A stretch of DNA of 10,461 nt from CAIVAT01 sp037128705 (GCA_037128705.1 JBAXVX010000061.1:1-10461), one strand, 5' to 3'; positions 1 through 6,593 are shown, counted from the first letter of the stretch. Notes: generated by a model not told the origin, from the sequence alone. Made by a program: numbers and translations.

Positions 1-106
1 CCAAGGAACCGAGGATGATGAAGAGAAATGACACACTTAATTGAACACTCCCTTTACATTTGCCTTCAGTGTATATCATAAAGTTTTCACTATCCGGATC
101 CCGGTT

Positions 107-517
107 TCACAGGAGGCTTTTTATCTCTTTAATTTTCCTCTCCCGGTCGAAGGAATAGGTTTTATCTGATTTTTCACATAAATCGTAAAGCAGCAATGAC
201 TTTTTCAGCAACTGCTTTTTACTTGCCGAATCCTCATTAATTCCGAAGTGAAGTACCAGTTCTGCCAGTAATTCAAGGTTTGCTGCATTAAATCCCCTGT
301 ACCGGGAAAGGTATTCGCTGAAAGCCGGTTCATCCAGCGTCAGACAATGCTTCAGATCAAATCCAATATCATTGAAAAGCTGTTCATTCGTCTGTTCGAA
401 CTGGTTATTTATTGTTATGGCCAGATTATCCTCTCTTCCCCTGATCCTGCCTAAAATGGCGCGCAGGACCGATCCTATTTTCTCAATTTCCCGTAAGAAG
501 TAATCCTTCTGTTCCAT
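107..517 (-). CDS. Small cytosolic protein of unknown function (136 aa)
   Basis: I do not recognise a named family with certainty. The 136-aa product begins MEQKDYFLREIEKIGSVL. It has no signal peptide and no membrane segment. It looks mainly alpha-helical and charged, with an amphipathic N-terminal helix (about residues 3-25), a leucine-rich middle (about 78-92, around LELLAELVLHFG) and a lysine-rich C-terminus. The opening resembles small uncharacterised proteins of the DUF6483 type, but that is a weak resemblance from memory. It is the last gene of the minus-strand block, 17 bp downstream of the stop of a decayed DUF3795 gene, so it may be read from the same transcript. The first ATG is preceded by an A/T-rich stretch without a Shine-Dalgarno, as is usual in Bacteroidota. 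The ORF is intact, with a plausible composition and no strong competitor on the other strand. It is probably a real gene of unknown role. Confidence 0.75.
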   Translation of the reverse strand: MEQKDYFLREIEKIGSVLRAILGRIRGREDNLAITINNQFEQTNEQLFNDIGFDLKHCLTLDEPAFSEYLSRYRGFNAANLELLAELVLHFGINEDSASKKQLLKKSLLLYDLCEKSDKTYSFDRERKIKEIKSLL

Positions 518-534
518 GTTATTTTTTTATGAAG

Positions 535-697
535 TTAATATCTCGGCTTGTCTTTTATCTCTTCATAGTATCTTTCTATCCCAATCTCTTTTATCCTTAG
601 GTTTATCGAGACTGATCGCTTGTTCATCTGAGAAGGCAAAGCACTTTTCACAGTGTATGCCACAGGGACCGAAACGTGCATTCATCGGATGATTCAT
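535..697 (-). pseudogene. Remnant of a DUF3795 family gene, internally deleted and frameshifted
   Basis: Two pieces of one protein family sit in different frames. The upstream piece starts at ATG 695-697. It reads MNHPMNARFGPCGIHCEKC then FAF, the Cys-rich opening typical of DUF3795 proteins (CGxxCxxC). Left in frame, it runs on to a TGA at 563-565, giving only 44 residues. The second piece ends at TAA 535-537 in another frame and contains SINLRIKEIGIERYYEEIKD followed by KPRY. This matches the usual C-terminal end of the family (roughly W-x-K-I-N-x-R-I-x-E-x-G-x-x-x-Y-Y-E). The switch falls near 612-628. An intact member is roughly 130-180 aa, so I infer that more than 100 internal codons, including most of the Cys-rich middle, have been lost. 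The family assignment rests on recalled consensus; the two-frame arrangement is seen directly. Confidence 0.65.
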
Positions 698-755
698 CTA
701 TTTAAGGATATTGTTTTCAACAAGTTTTATTTCGTCAATTATGGGTGTTTTTATT

Positions 756-1226
756 TCAATGCGGACTGGATCCGTCAAACAACCGCCATTTCCATTCCTG
801 CTTTTTCTTGATCAATATCCCGGTAAAGCGATAGGGGGCTTTGAAAATTTCTTTGGAATCGCTTGATATGTGAATAAATCCATCCACCAAAACCCAGGCG
901 GTCTGATCATTGTAATCAATATCAATCCTGTTCATTTCAAGGAAAACGCTTTCTTTCGGGAAAATTGAGTTGAAATGTCCCCTGATCTGATCTTTCCCTT
1001 TCCATATCTCGGCGCTGTCAGACCCAATAAACATGATGTTTTCGGAATCGTCGAACAACGACATCATCAGGTCCGTGTTCGCCTTCTGGGCACAGGTATT
1101 GAAATGCTGCAATGCCGCCATGATCTCACTTTTTATCTTTTCAGATTGAACCTGGGCAGGCAGGGAATGCAACAGTATTGAAAAACTCATTAACAAAACC
1201 AGTTTAAACAGTGTGTTTTTTTTCAT
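756..1226 (-). CDS. Secreted SnoaL-like / NTF2-fold protein (DUF4440-type)
   Basis: The 156-aa product has a clear Sec signal peptide: MKKN, a hydrophobic core at about residues 6-22, and a likely cleavage after SLPA (A24) before Gln. The mature part fits a single SnoaL_3/DUF4440-type NTF2-like cone. It has an N-terminal helix (about 32-60, around ALQHFNTCAQKANTDLMMSL), then the strand motif FIGSDSAEIWKGKDQIRGHF (about 70-89). Three further strands end in the conserved finish EWKWRLFDGSSP. This fold binds small hydrophobic ligands or acts as a small isomerase or hydrolase. No catalytic set can be assigned, so the function is open. It is exported, probably to the periplasm, and lacks a lipobox Cys. 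It lies 86 bp downstream of the aminotransferase gene on the same strand. No TAnnTTTG box is visible in the gap, so cotranscription is plausible. Confidence 0.8.
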   Translation of the reverse strand: MKKNTLFKLVLLMSFSILLHSLPAQVQSEKIKSEIMAALQHFNTCAQKANTDLMMSLFDDSENIMFIGSDSAEIWKGKDQIRGHFNSIFPKESVFLEMNRIDIDYNDQTAWVLVDGFIHISSDSKEIFKAPYRFTGILIKKKQEWKWRLFDGSSPH

Positions 1227-1312
1227 GATTTTTTTATTGGACCATAATGAATGAATAGCATCTACTAAGTTACATCCCTTTTATCAGGCTGAAGTTTTAC
1301 ACGAAAAGAGGG

Positions 1313-3271
1313 TTATGACTGACCATAGACCTTCAAGGAGATATTCTCCACAAAATCCTGCATCTGTTTCTTAACGATAGATTTCTTTATGTTTGGCGGC
1401 CTGGGTTGCGCGATGGCAGAGTGTCTGTCAGCTGAAGTTGCGGACTTCCCGGCGATTTTAGCCAGGACACGGATTAGGGATTCAATATCCTCCCTGCTGT
1501 TTCCGATGCCCAGGCTGATCCTGACCAGGCCGGGGAGCCTGATGGATGGAAAAAGTGTCAGAAGTAACCGCTGGAGCCGCTCAACTGAGGGACTTACCCC
1601 GAGAAGATGCTTTATTAGGATGTGTGCGCAGTGACAACCGTACCGGACGCCGATTCCGCTTTGAAGGGCCAGTTCATTGGCCACCCGGTTCGGCATCATA
1701 CCCTTCATCCCAAACACAATGACGCCGATCTTATGTCCAAACCCGGGCGAATCGGGATCTGTTACACCATAGACCCTGAGACCGGGTATTTGCGCCATTC
1801 CCTTCAAGATCATGGCTGTAAGCGCCTGTTCCTCCTCCCTGATCACCTCCAGTCCGACCCGCTGCAAAAGTACAAGCGACTTGCCCAATGCGGCGATCCC
1901 ACCGGCATTCTCCTCCCCCGACGACCTGATCAAATCAAGTTCAGCCGAATTGAAATTAAGCAGTCCCTTCCCTGCCACCAGCACGCCACAGCCAAAAGGC
2001 GCATATACCTTGTGGGCAGAGAAGGCAAGAAAATCAATGCCGCACTCCGTCATATCAACCTTGCGATGGGCCACCAGCTGCGCCGCATCAATCAGCAGCT
2101 TCGCCCCATGCCGGTGAACGATCCGGCTGATCTCCGCGATATCATTGCAGATACCGAGAACATTGGATGCACCGCTCAGCGCGACAAGCCCGATCCGCTT
2201 GTTCCCGTGCCGGCCCTCCAGGTTATATTCCTTCAGTATGGAATCCAGTTCGTTCAGATCAACAAAACCTTCGGCGTCCACGGAAAGCCTGATCAGGTTA
2301 ACACCGTCAACCATGCGCCAGGGCAGATCATTTGAAGAGTGTTCAAGGATGGTATTGAGCACGACAGGAGCGGAATCCTCCCCGGGGGTGCGGCTCAAAC
2401 TTTCGGCTGCAATGTTGATGGCTTCGGTGGTGTTGGATGTGAAAATAACATCATAATCAGCAGGTGGCGCGCCCAGCGCCGCGGCACAGATGGACTTCAC
2501 CTCCTGAACGAGCTCCTCCTTCACTTTATCAGGCTGCTGCAAGGTAAGGCGAAAGGTATTCCACACCGGAACAAAGGCAGGCGTGCTGGCGCTGTTGTCC
2601 ATGTTGATAAGAGGCTTTTGACCCTCCATCGTAGGGCCCCGCAGGCCCTGCCCTGCCATGGTTTTACTCAGCTTCTCCAGAAGTTCACGCCCTGAAAATT
2701 TCTCCAGCTCATCCTTGTAAAGCAAATCATTCAGGGTCAGCCTGCCTGATTCCGGATTCATGAAGATATCCTTTCCATATTGCTGTATTAGGCGCAGTGC
2801 ACGGGCAAAGGCGATGACGTTGATGATGGCCGGCGTTCCCGCCTCAAACCTGCCGGGTGCATCGGCCCAGATCACCCAGTCCCGGGAGATAAGCCGGGTG
2901 GTCCCCCCGCCGGTCTGCACAGGGGCGCCTCCAGGCAAAACTGACTTTTTAACCGCCAGCGCCCTGACCCCCAACGATAGTCCGATCGCAAGACTGGAGA
3001 GGCATTGATAACTTTTGGACTCCAGTTGTGCCATGAGGGCATCGGCCCTTGCAGGAGTGCAAAAGATGACGGTATATCCGGCTTTCTTCAAACCCAGGAA
3101 TTCCAGGACCATGTCGCCGGCCTGGTCATATAAACGGGTTGACACCATTGAATTGTGCCCGCTACCCCGGTGAACATTGGAATAGCGCTCCAGCGCTGCA
3201 AAAACGCCATGTTCCAAAGAGGCGTATCCATCGAATTTCTTGTTATTTCCAGGATTATTGTTTTCCATCAT
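1313..3271 (-). CDS. Class V aminotransferase / cysteine desulfurase-like PLP enzyme with a duplicated, truncated N-terminal module
   Basis: The product is a 652-aa protein in the SufS/NifS-like fold-type I PLP family, where about 400 aa is normal. The complete catalytic domain spans about residues 218-607. It has an LINMDNSASTP opening (cf. YLDNAATTP), TSNTTEAIN, EHSSNDLPW with the PLP-stacking His311, LLIDAAQ with Asp395, SAHK with the Schiff-base Lys421, RYGCHCAH with Cys548 at the usual persulfide-cysteine position, and RISLGIGNSREDI. Residues about 13-160 are a second, incomplete copy. They carry an N-terminal segment (SNVHRGSGHNS, then YTVIFCTPARADAL) joined directly to the post-lysine segment (GGGTT...WADAPGRFEAGTP). 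The PLP-lysine region is missing. A lysine-rich tail follows after 607. It probably acts as a cysteine desulfurase or lyase, but the substrate is unproven. Its start overlaps the stop of the upstream FISUMP gene (ATGA). A second ATG follows immediately, so Met2 could also be the start. Confidence 0.85.
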   Translation of the reverse strand: MMENNNPGNNKKFDGYASLEHGVFAALERYSNVHRGSGHNSMVSTRLYDQAGDMVLEFLGLKKAGYTVIFCTPARADALMAQLESKSYQCLSSLAIGLSLGVRALAVKKSVLPGGAPVQTGGGTTRLISRDWVIWADAPGRFEAGTPAIINVIAFARALRLIQQYGKDIFMNPESGRLTLNDLLYKDELEKFSGRELLEKLSKTMAGQGLRGPTMEGQKPLINMDNSASTPAFVPVWNTFRLTLQQPDKVKEELVQEVKSICAAALGAPPADYDVIFTSNTTEAINIAAESLSRTPGEDSAPVVLNTILEHSSNDLPWRMVDGVNLIRLSVDAEGFVDLNELDSILKEYNLEGRHGNKRIGLVALSGASNVLGICNDIAEISRIVHRHGAKLLIDAAQLVAHRKVDMTECGIDFLAFSAHKVYAPFGCGVLVAGKGLLNFNSAELDLIRSSGEENAGGIAALGKSLVLLQRVGLEVIREEEQALTAMILKGMAQIPGLRVYGVTDPDSPGFGHKIGVIVFGMKGMMPNRVANELALQSGIGVRYGCHCAHILIKHLLGVSPSVERLQRLLLTLFPSIRLPGLVRISLGIGNSREDIESLIRVLAKIAGKSATSADRHSAIAQPRPPNIKKSIVKKQMQDFVENISLKVYGQS

Positions 3272-3981
3272 GGGCGTTGTTTATCTCTTATGCAGCGGAC
3301 GGAGAACCCCATCCACTTCGGGTGTGTATTGCGGTAAATATCATCCAGTCCGTAGATCATGTTCCGGTACCAGGCCGTTGATTCCCCGGATGCGGTACTG
3401 CTCCACCAGAATCCGCTCTTTCCCCCTACAAAGAACCGGCCGTTGCTGCAGCGCTCGCCACCAGGAAGCGCGGAGAAGCCGACCCCATCCTTGCCATTTC
3501 CGCCCGAGTCCCAGCCTGATCTGTTTTTCAGCATCAGTCCCGCATCGGTTCCACGCCCGCCCGACAGGTCCCAAACCGGATCACCCGTGCCATACCTGGA
3601 ATCGGTGTTTCCTTCAAGTAACTTCCACGCTTCATCCGACGGCACCCTCCAGCCATCGGGGCACAGCCTGCCCGTGTTTACTGCGTACCAGTTATAGAGC
3701 GCTCCCCAGGTTTTCGCATGGCCTTCATCATTGTGATACCAGCAAAATGCTCCGATGACCAGGCGTTGCCATGCAATGCTGTCGGAGATGCCGGTTATTT
3801 TTGTGCCATCGCCATAGGAGGTTGTTCTCAGGTTTTCGGCCATCCATTCATACCGGCCAATGATCACCGTGCGGTAGATGTTCCCGTCAATATCCGCAAC
3901 AGACCCACTTTCGGGCGTCTGCGGCCTAAGTGGTGAGACACAAAGCAGGAAGAGGGATGACAAAATAATTAATCTTTTCAT
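3268..3981 (-). CDS. Secreted FISUMP-domain protein (Fibrobacter succinogenes major paralogous domain)
   Basis: The 237-aa product has a Sec signal peptide (MKRLIILSSLFLLCVSPLRP). Cys14 does not sit in a convincing lipobox, so I favour ordinary secretion over a lipoprotein. The mature part is one FISUMP domain with its hallmark blocks in order: DIDGNIYRTVIIG, YEWMAENLRTTSYGDG (about 44-59), FCWYHNDE, GALYNWYAVN followed by LCPDGWRVPSD (about 93-116), SGWDSGGNGKDGVGFSALPG (about 155-174), GFWWSST and WMGFSVRCIRD at the end. FISUMP proteins are surface or cell-envelope proteins with a C-type-lectin-like fold. Their role is mostly unknown and they are often expanded in Bacteroidota and Fibrobacter. 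No T9SS sorting domain is attached. Its last four bases overlap the start of the aminotransferase gene, indicating translational coupling, which is odd for a secreted protein and a cytosolic PLP enzyme. Confidence 0.88.
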   Translation of the reverse strand: MKRLIILSSLFLLCVSPLRPQTPESGSVADIDGNIYRTVIIGRYEWMAENLRTTSYGDGTKITGISDSIAWQRLVIGAFCWYHNDEGHAKTWGALYNWYAVNTGRLCPDGWRVPSDEAWKLLEGNTDSRYGTGDPVWDLSGGRGTDAGLMLKNRSGWDSGGNGKDGVGFSALPGGERCSNGRFFVGGKSGFWWSSTASGESTAWYRNMIYGLDDIYRNTHPKWMGFSVRCIRDKQRP

Positions 3982-4031
3982 GAACAGTTACCTGTTAGCG
4001 CAGTAAAGATAATCCTTTGTTAAATAATCTG

Positions 4032-4039
4032 TACATTTG
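4032..4039 (+). promoter_or_regulatory. Candidate Bacteroidota -7 box (TACATTTG) for the VOC-hydF unit
   Basis: TACATTTG matches the TAnnTTTG -7 element of the Bacteroidota primary sigma factor. It would give a leader of roughly 35 nt before the ATG at 4081. No TTTG is found at the usual distance of about 19 bp upstream (the nearest, 4016-4019, is only 12 bp away), so this is a weak call based on one box in the 99-bp divergent gap. Confidence 0.3.
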
Positions 4040-4080
4040 TTACCGGCATACCTGGAAGCGGGCAAAAAAGTAATATTTTT

Positions 4081-4416
4081 ATGGTGAGCTACAAATATCA
4101 TCACCTGGGAATTCCGACCAAAACGCCGGTGCCCGGTGAAAAACACCTTGAAGGATACGATATCTGGCATTGCGGGTACGAGGAGAGCGAATATGGAATC
4201 GAATGGATGCGGTACGGGAAAGATTGCAGTTTACCTGAAATCGTAAAAACCATTCCGCATGTAGCCTTTGAAGTAGATGACATCCAGGCCGCCATCCGCG
4301 GAAAAAAGGTGATCATCGAACCCAACAGCCCCTCCGAAGGCCATATTGTCGCCTTTATCGAAGAAAACGGCGCACCGGTAGAGTTCATTCAAATCCTTTC
4401 CAATCCACTCAAATGA
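4081..4416 (+). CDS. VOC-fold (glyoxalase/bleomycin-resistance superfamily) small protein
   Basis: The 111-aa cytosolic product has two short beta-alpha-beta modules typical of the vicinal oxygen chelate superfamily. Module one starts with YKYHHLGIPT (His7/His8) and closes with GIEWMRY (Glu41). Module two starts with IPHVAFEVDDIQAAI (His60) and closes with GAPVEFIQI (Glu101). The H-E-H-E spacing fits a glyoxalase-like metal site, so a metal-dependent isomerase, dioxygenase or lyase is possible. The ligands are inferred from position only and the substrate is unknown. The domain is short: module one lacks the usual length between His8 and Glu41. The gene's stop overlaps the hydF start (ATGA at 4413-4416), so the two are almost surely cotranscribed and translationally coupled. 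That pairing is the best clue to its role, though no known hydrogenase maturation step uses a VOC protein. Confidence 0.8.
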   Translation: MVSYKYHHLGIPTKTPVPGEKHLEGYDIWHCGYEESEYGIEWMRYGKDCSLPEIVKTIPHVAFEVDDIQAAIRGKKVIIEPNSPSEGHIVAFIEENGAPVEFIQILSNPLK

Positions 4417-5627
4417 GCAAAGCACGCGACACTAAACCCCACATCGGCATTTTCGGAAGAAGAAATAACGGGAAGAGCTCCCTCATCAATGTGATCACCG
4501 GCCAGGATATTGCCATTGTATCAGAGATTGCCGGAACAACCACCGACCCGGTGAAAAAATCGATCGAGATTGACGGGGTCGGACCGCTCGTTATCATCGA
4601 CACTGCGGGAATCGACGACAGCGGGGAGTTGGGCCTAAAGCGCATCAGCAAAACGAAGGAGGTGCTCAGGATCATCGACATGGCCATCCTGCTGATTGCA
4701 AACAATGAATTTGATGAGCCGGAGAAAAACCTGATCCTCGATTTCAAAGCCAATGACATCCCCTATCTCATCATCCACAACAAATCGGATGAAGAGCCTA
4801 TCTCCCCTGAATTATCAAGGGTGATCCATGAAAAGTACAACGTTCCGGTGGTAGGATTCAGTGTGACGGATCCGCATAATTTCGATGAGGTGATCAGGCT
4901 GATCCGCGAGACGATTCCCGAAACCGCCTTTCGAAAGCAAACCCTGGTAGGCGACCTGATCAGCCCGGGCGATGTGGTGTTGCTGATAACCCCCATCGAC
5001 ACGGAGGCTCCCGAAGGACGCATGATCCTTCCGCAGATGCAGGTGATCCGCGACGTGCTGGATCATGATGGAATTGCCGTCGTGCTGAAGGAACCCGAAG
5101 TGGCCGCCTATGTAAAGAAAATGAGCCCGCAACCGGTCCTGGCGATCACCGACAGCCAGGTGTTCCCCAAAGCCAATGCCGCCATCCCGAAAGAGATCAT
5201 GCTCACCAGTTTCAGCATTGTCCTGGCCCGGCAGAAGGGTGATTTTGAACACTACATCGAGGGAACACCTCATCTGGATAACCTGCGCGACGGCGACCGC
5301 CTGCTGATCCTCGAATCGTGCACCCACCATGTCACCTGCGACGACATTGGCCGGGTGAAGATCCCGCGGTGGCTCGGTGCCTTTTCAGGAAAGAAACTGG
5401 AAGTTGATGTGGTGGCCGGCCTGAGCAAGATCATCCGACCCATCACCGATTATGCCATGGTGATCCAGTGCGGAGGATGCATGATCACGCGGAAACAGAT
5501 CATCGGCCGCCTCAAACCAGCCATCGACGCCGGGATCCCGGTAACCAACTATGGCATGGCCATCGCCTGGGTGAATGGAATATTTGAGCGGGCCATTGAA
5601 CCGTTTAGAAAAAAGGGAACAGGTTGA
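4413..5627 (+). CDS. hydF: [FeFe]-hydrogenase H-cluster maturation GTPase HydF
   Basis: The 404-aa product is a normal full length for HydF, the GTPase and scaffold that carries the 2Fe precursor and delivers it to apo-hydrogenase HydA. The GTPase domain (about 1-170) has G1 GRRNNGKS (15-22), G2 GTTTDPV (Thr42-44), G3 DTAG (63-66) and G4 NKSD (123-126). A middle dimerisation domain follows (about 175-265, LVGDLISPGDVVLLITPID). The C-terminal cluster domain has Cys303 in ESCTHH and Cys353 and Cys356 in QCGGC, the three cysteines expected for the [4Fe-4S] cluster. The classic pattern is CxHx(46-53)HCxxC. Here the His before the CxxC is Gln352, a known point of variation. Genes for the radical-SAM partners HydE and HydG, and for a hydrogenase, are not in the window and must lie elsewhere if the pathway works. 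Start ATG overlaps the VOC stop. Confidence 0.97.
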   Translation: MSKARDTKPHIGIFGRRNNGKSSLINVITGQDIAIVSEIAGTTTDPVKKSIEIDGVGPLVIIDTAGIDDSGELGLKRISKTKEVLRIIDMAILLIANNEFDEPEKNLILDFKANDIPYLIIHNKSDEEPISPELSRVIHEKYNVPVVGFSVTDPHNFDEVIRLIRETIPETAFRKQTLVGDLISPGDVVLLITPIDTEAPEGRMILPQMQVIRDVLDHDGIAVVLKEPEVAAYVKKMSPQPVLAITDSQVFPKANAAIPKEIMLTSFSIVLARQKGDFEHYIEGTPHLDNLRDGDRLLILESCTHHVTCDDIGRVKIPRWLGAFSGKKLEVDVVAGLSKIIRPITDYAMVIQCGGCMITRKQIIGRLKPAIDAGIPVTNYGMAIAWVNGIFERAIEPFRKKGTG

Positions 5628-5703
5628 CAGGGTAGGTGACAGGGTGAAAAGTGACAGAGTAATGGAGTAATGAAGTAAAATCGTGACGTGTGACGCGTGA
5701 CAA
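5623..5703 (+). repeat. Mosaic of degenerate 7-8-bp tandem units (GTGACAGG-type)
   Basis: Starting in the last codons of hydF, the sequence can be read as GT-initial short units: GTTGACAGG, GTAG, GTGACAGG, GTGAAAA, GTGACAGA, GTAATGGA, GTAATGAA, GTAAAATC, GTGACGT, GTGACGC, GTGACAA. From 5636 to 5703 every unit is 7 or 8 bp with no gap. The units share a GTRA start. No ORF, hairpin or known element explains them. The block fills the convergent gap between hydF and the dehydrogenase. Confidence 0.7.
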
Positions 5704-5707
5704 AAAA

Positions 5708-5735
5708 ATCGTATATCGTATATCATATATCGTAA
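5708..5735 (+). repeat. Four tandem copies of a heptamer (ATCGTAT)
   Basis: Four consecutive 7-bp units are visible: ATCGTAT, ATCGTAT, ATCATAT, ATCGTAA. They follow the GTGAC-type mosaic after four A residues and end 8 bp before the dehydrogenase stop codon. The unit differs from the preceding block but has the same period. Confidence 0.85.
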
Positions 5736-5743
5736 ATTTTTCT

Positions 5744-6448
5744 TTACGGTGTTGACATCGAAACGGGTATCACTTTCCCATTAAAAAACTTGTGTCCGTT
5801 CACTGCGAAGTCGGCAATATAATGGGCCATCTGCACAGGGTTTTGCGTCGCTTTGGCTCCCGGGAATGCCTTGGCAAACATCTCCGTCTGAACAGCTCCC
5901 AGCGCCAGGCAGTTCACCTTGATATCCTGTTCTTGCAATTCCTCGGCCAGTACCTCAGTCAGCGTGGCCAGCGCACCCTTGCTGGATGAATAGGCCGACA
6001 GGCCCGGGAACTTCTTGCTTCCCTGCACCCCGCCCATGCTACTGATGTTCACAATATGGCCACCCGGATTCATAATGGGTAACAGTGCCTGTATGAGGAA
6101 AAAGGGGCCCTTTATATTGACATTGAAGGTGGCATCGAACTCGGCCTGATCCAATTTTACGAAGGGTTTATTGACCATTTTCCCGGCGTTGTTGATCAGG
6201 ATATCGCATTTGTGAATGAAGGTTTCCAGCCGCTGAACGATAAAGGGGTAAAACTCAAACTGGTTGAGATCGAACTCATAGGGGGTGACCTTCGCCCCGG
6301 GGGTCAATCGCACACATTCTGCGGCCAATTCTCTGAGGGCCTTGCCATTACGCGAAACTGCAACAATCTGGTTCTGCTTATGCCTGGATAAGGTCTTTAC
6401 CAGCTCGAAACCGATGCCTTTGCTGGCTCCGGTTATAATTATATTCAT
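5744..6448 (-). CDS. Short-chain dehydrogenase/reductase (SDR, NAD(P)-dependent)
   Basis: The 234-aa product is a classical SDR with a single Rossmann domain. It has the nucleotide-binding TGASKGIG (6-13), the NNAG motif (86-89), the structural Asn111 in FNVNIKG, the catalytic Ser136/137 in NISSMGG and YSSSK with Tyr153 and Lys157. SRNGK at 32-36 places a basic residue after the second strand, which suggests NADP(H) preference (inference). The substrate cannot be told; carbonyl reductase or 3-oxoacyl-ACP reductase-like activity is possible. I chose the ATG at 6448 because the Rossmann motif then begins at once (MNIIITGASKGIG). The longer reading to 6586 adds 46 residues that resemble no SDR and would run through the divergent promoter region. 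The C-terminus (GKVIPVSMSTP) replaces the usual 'DGG' ending of FabG-type enzymes. The gene converges with hydF and diverges from the T9SS cargo gene. Confidence 0.92.
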   Translation of the reverse strand: MNIIITGASKGIGFELVKTLSRHKQNQIVAVSRNGKALRELAAECVRLTPGAKVTPYEFDLNQFEFYPFIVQRLETFIHKCDILINNAGKMVNKPFVKLDQAEFDATFNVNIKGPFFLIQALLPIMNPGGHIVNISSMGGVQGSKKFPGLSAYSSSKGALATLTEVLAEELQEQDIKVNCLALGAVQTEMFAKAFPGAKATQNPVQMAHYIADFAVNGHKFFNGKVIPVSMSTP

Positions 6449-6474
6449 GGGTCGGGGTTTTACAAAAAAGTTTA

Positions 6475-6482
6475 CAAATATA
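6475..6482 (-). promoter_or_regulatory. Candidate -7 box for the SDR gene (TATATTTG on the minus strand)
   Basis: The plus-strand CAAATATA reads TATATTTG on the minus strand, matching TAnnTTTG. It lies 26 bp upstream of the chosen SDR start, which supports that start over the longer one. A clear TTTG -33 box is not seen. Confidence 0.45.
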
Positions 6483-6516
6483 TGTAAGAAACCATTAAAT
6501 ATTAGCAACTTTCCCG

Positions 6517-6524
6517 TAACTTTG
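6517..6524 (+). promoter_or_regulatory. Candidate -7 box for the T9SS cargo gene (TAACTTTG)
   Basis: TAACTTTG is an exact TAnnTTTG match 69 bp upstream of the ATG at 6594, in the divergent gap. The -33 region shows only TTAA at about the right distance. With the opposite-strand box at 6475-6482 it forms a back-to-back promoter pair. Confidence 0.45.
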
Positions 6525-6593
6525 CATCCTGAGTGTGATTTATGATTCCGCTCATTGTATTGCATTAATTCAAACCCATCAAACACGTCCTAA

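Noticed and set aside
1..79. Open minus-strand frame from ATG 77-79 running off the left edge (MIYTEGKC..., with a hydrophobic run)
   Set aside because: Only 26 codons are visible. The hydrophobic run VSFLFIILGSL might be the start of a membrane protein, but there is too little sequence to support a gene.
1622..2335. 237-aa plus-strand ORF
   Set aside because: It lies fully antisense to the catalytic half of the aminotransferase, which has clear PLP motifs. The antisense translation shows no family signature and is rich in His, Pro and Arg, as expected of a shadow frame.
3240..3758. 172-aa plus-strand ORF
   Set aside because: Antisense to the FISUMP gene; Cys/His/Arg/Pro-rich composition and no motif.
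3983..3996. AACAG-TTAC-CTGTT inverted repeat just upstream of the FISUMP start
   Set aside because: Five-base arms are too short to distinguish an operator from chance, and no regulator gene is nearby.
4815..5330. 171-aa minus-strand ORF
   Set aside because: Antisense to hydF, which is secure from its G motifs and cluster cysteines.
4409..5627. Der/MnmE-type GTPase instead of HydF
   Set aside because: Only one G domain is present, and the C-terminal CTHH and QCGGC cluster residues and overall length are specific to HydF.
6449..6586. 46-residue N-terminal extension of the SDR
   Set aside because: Unlike any SDR N-terminus, and it runs through the divergent promoter boxes. The ATG at 6448 puts the Rossmann motif at the N-terminus as is usual.
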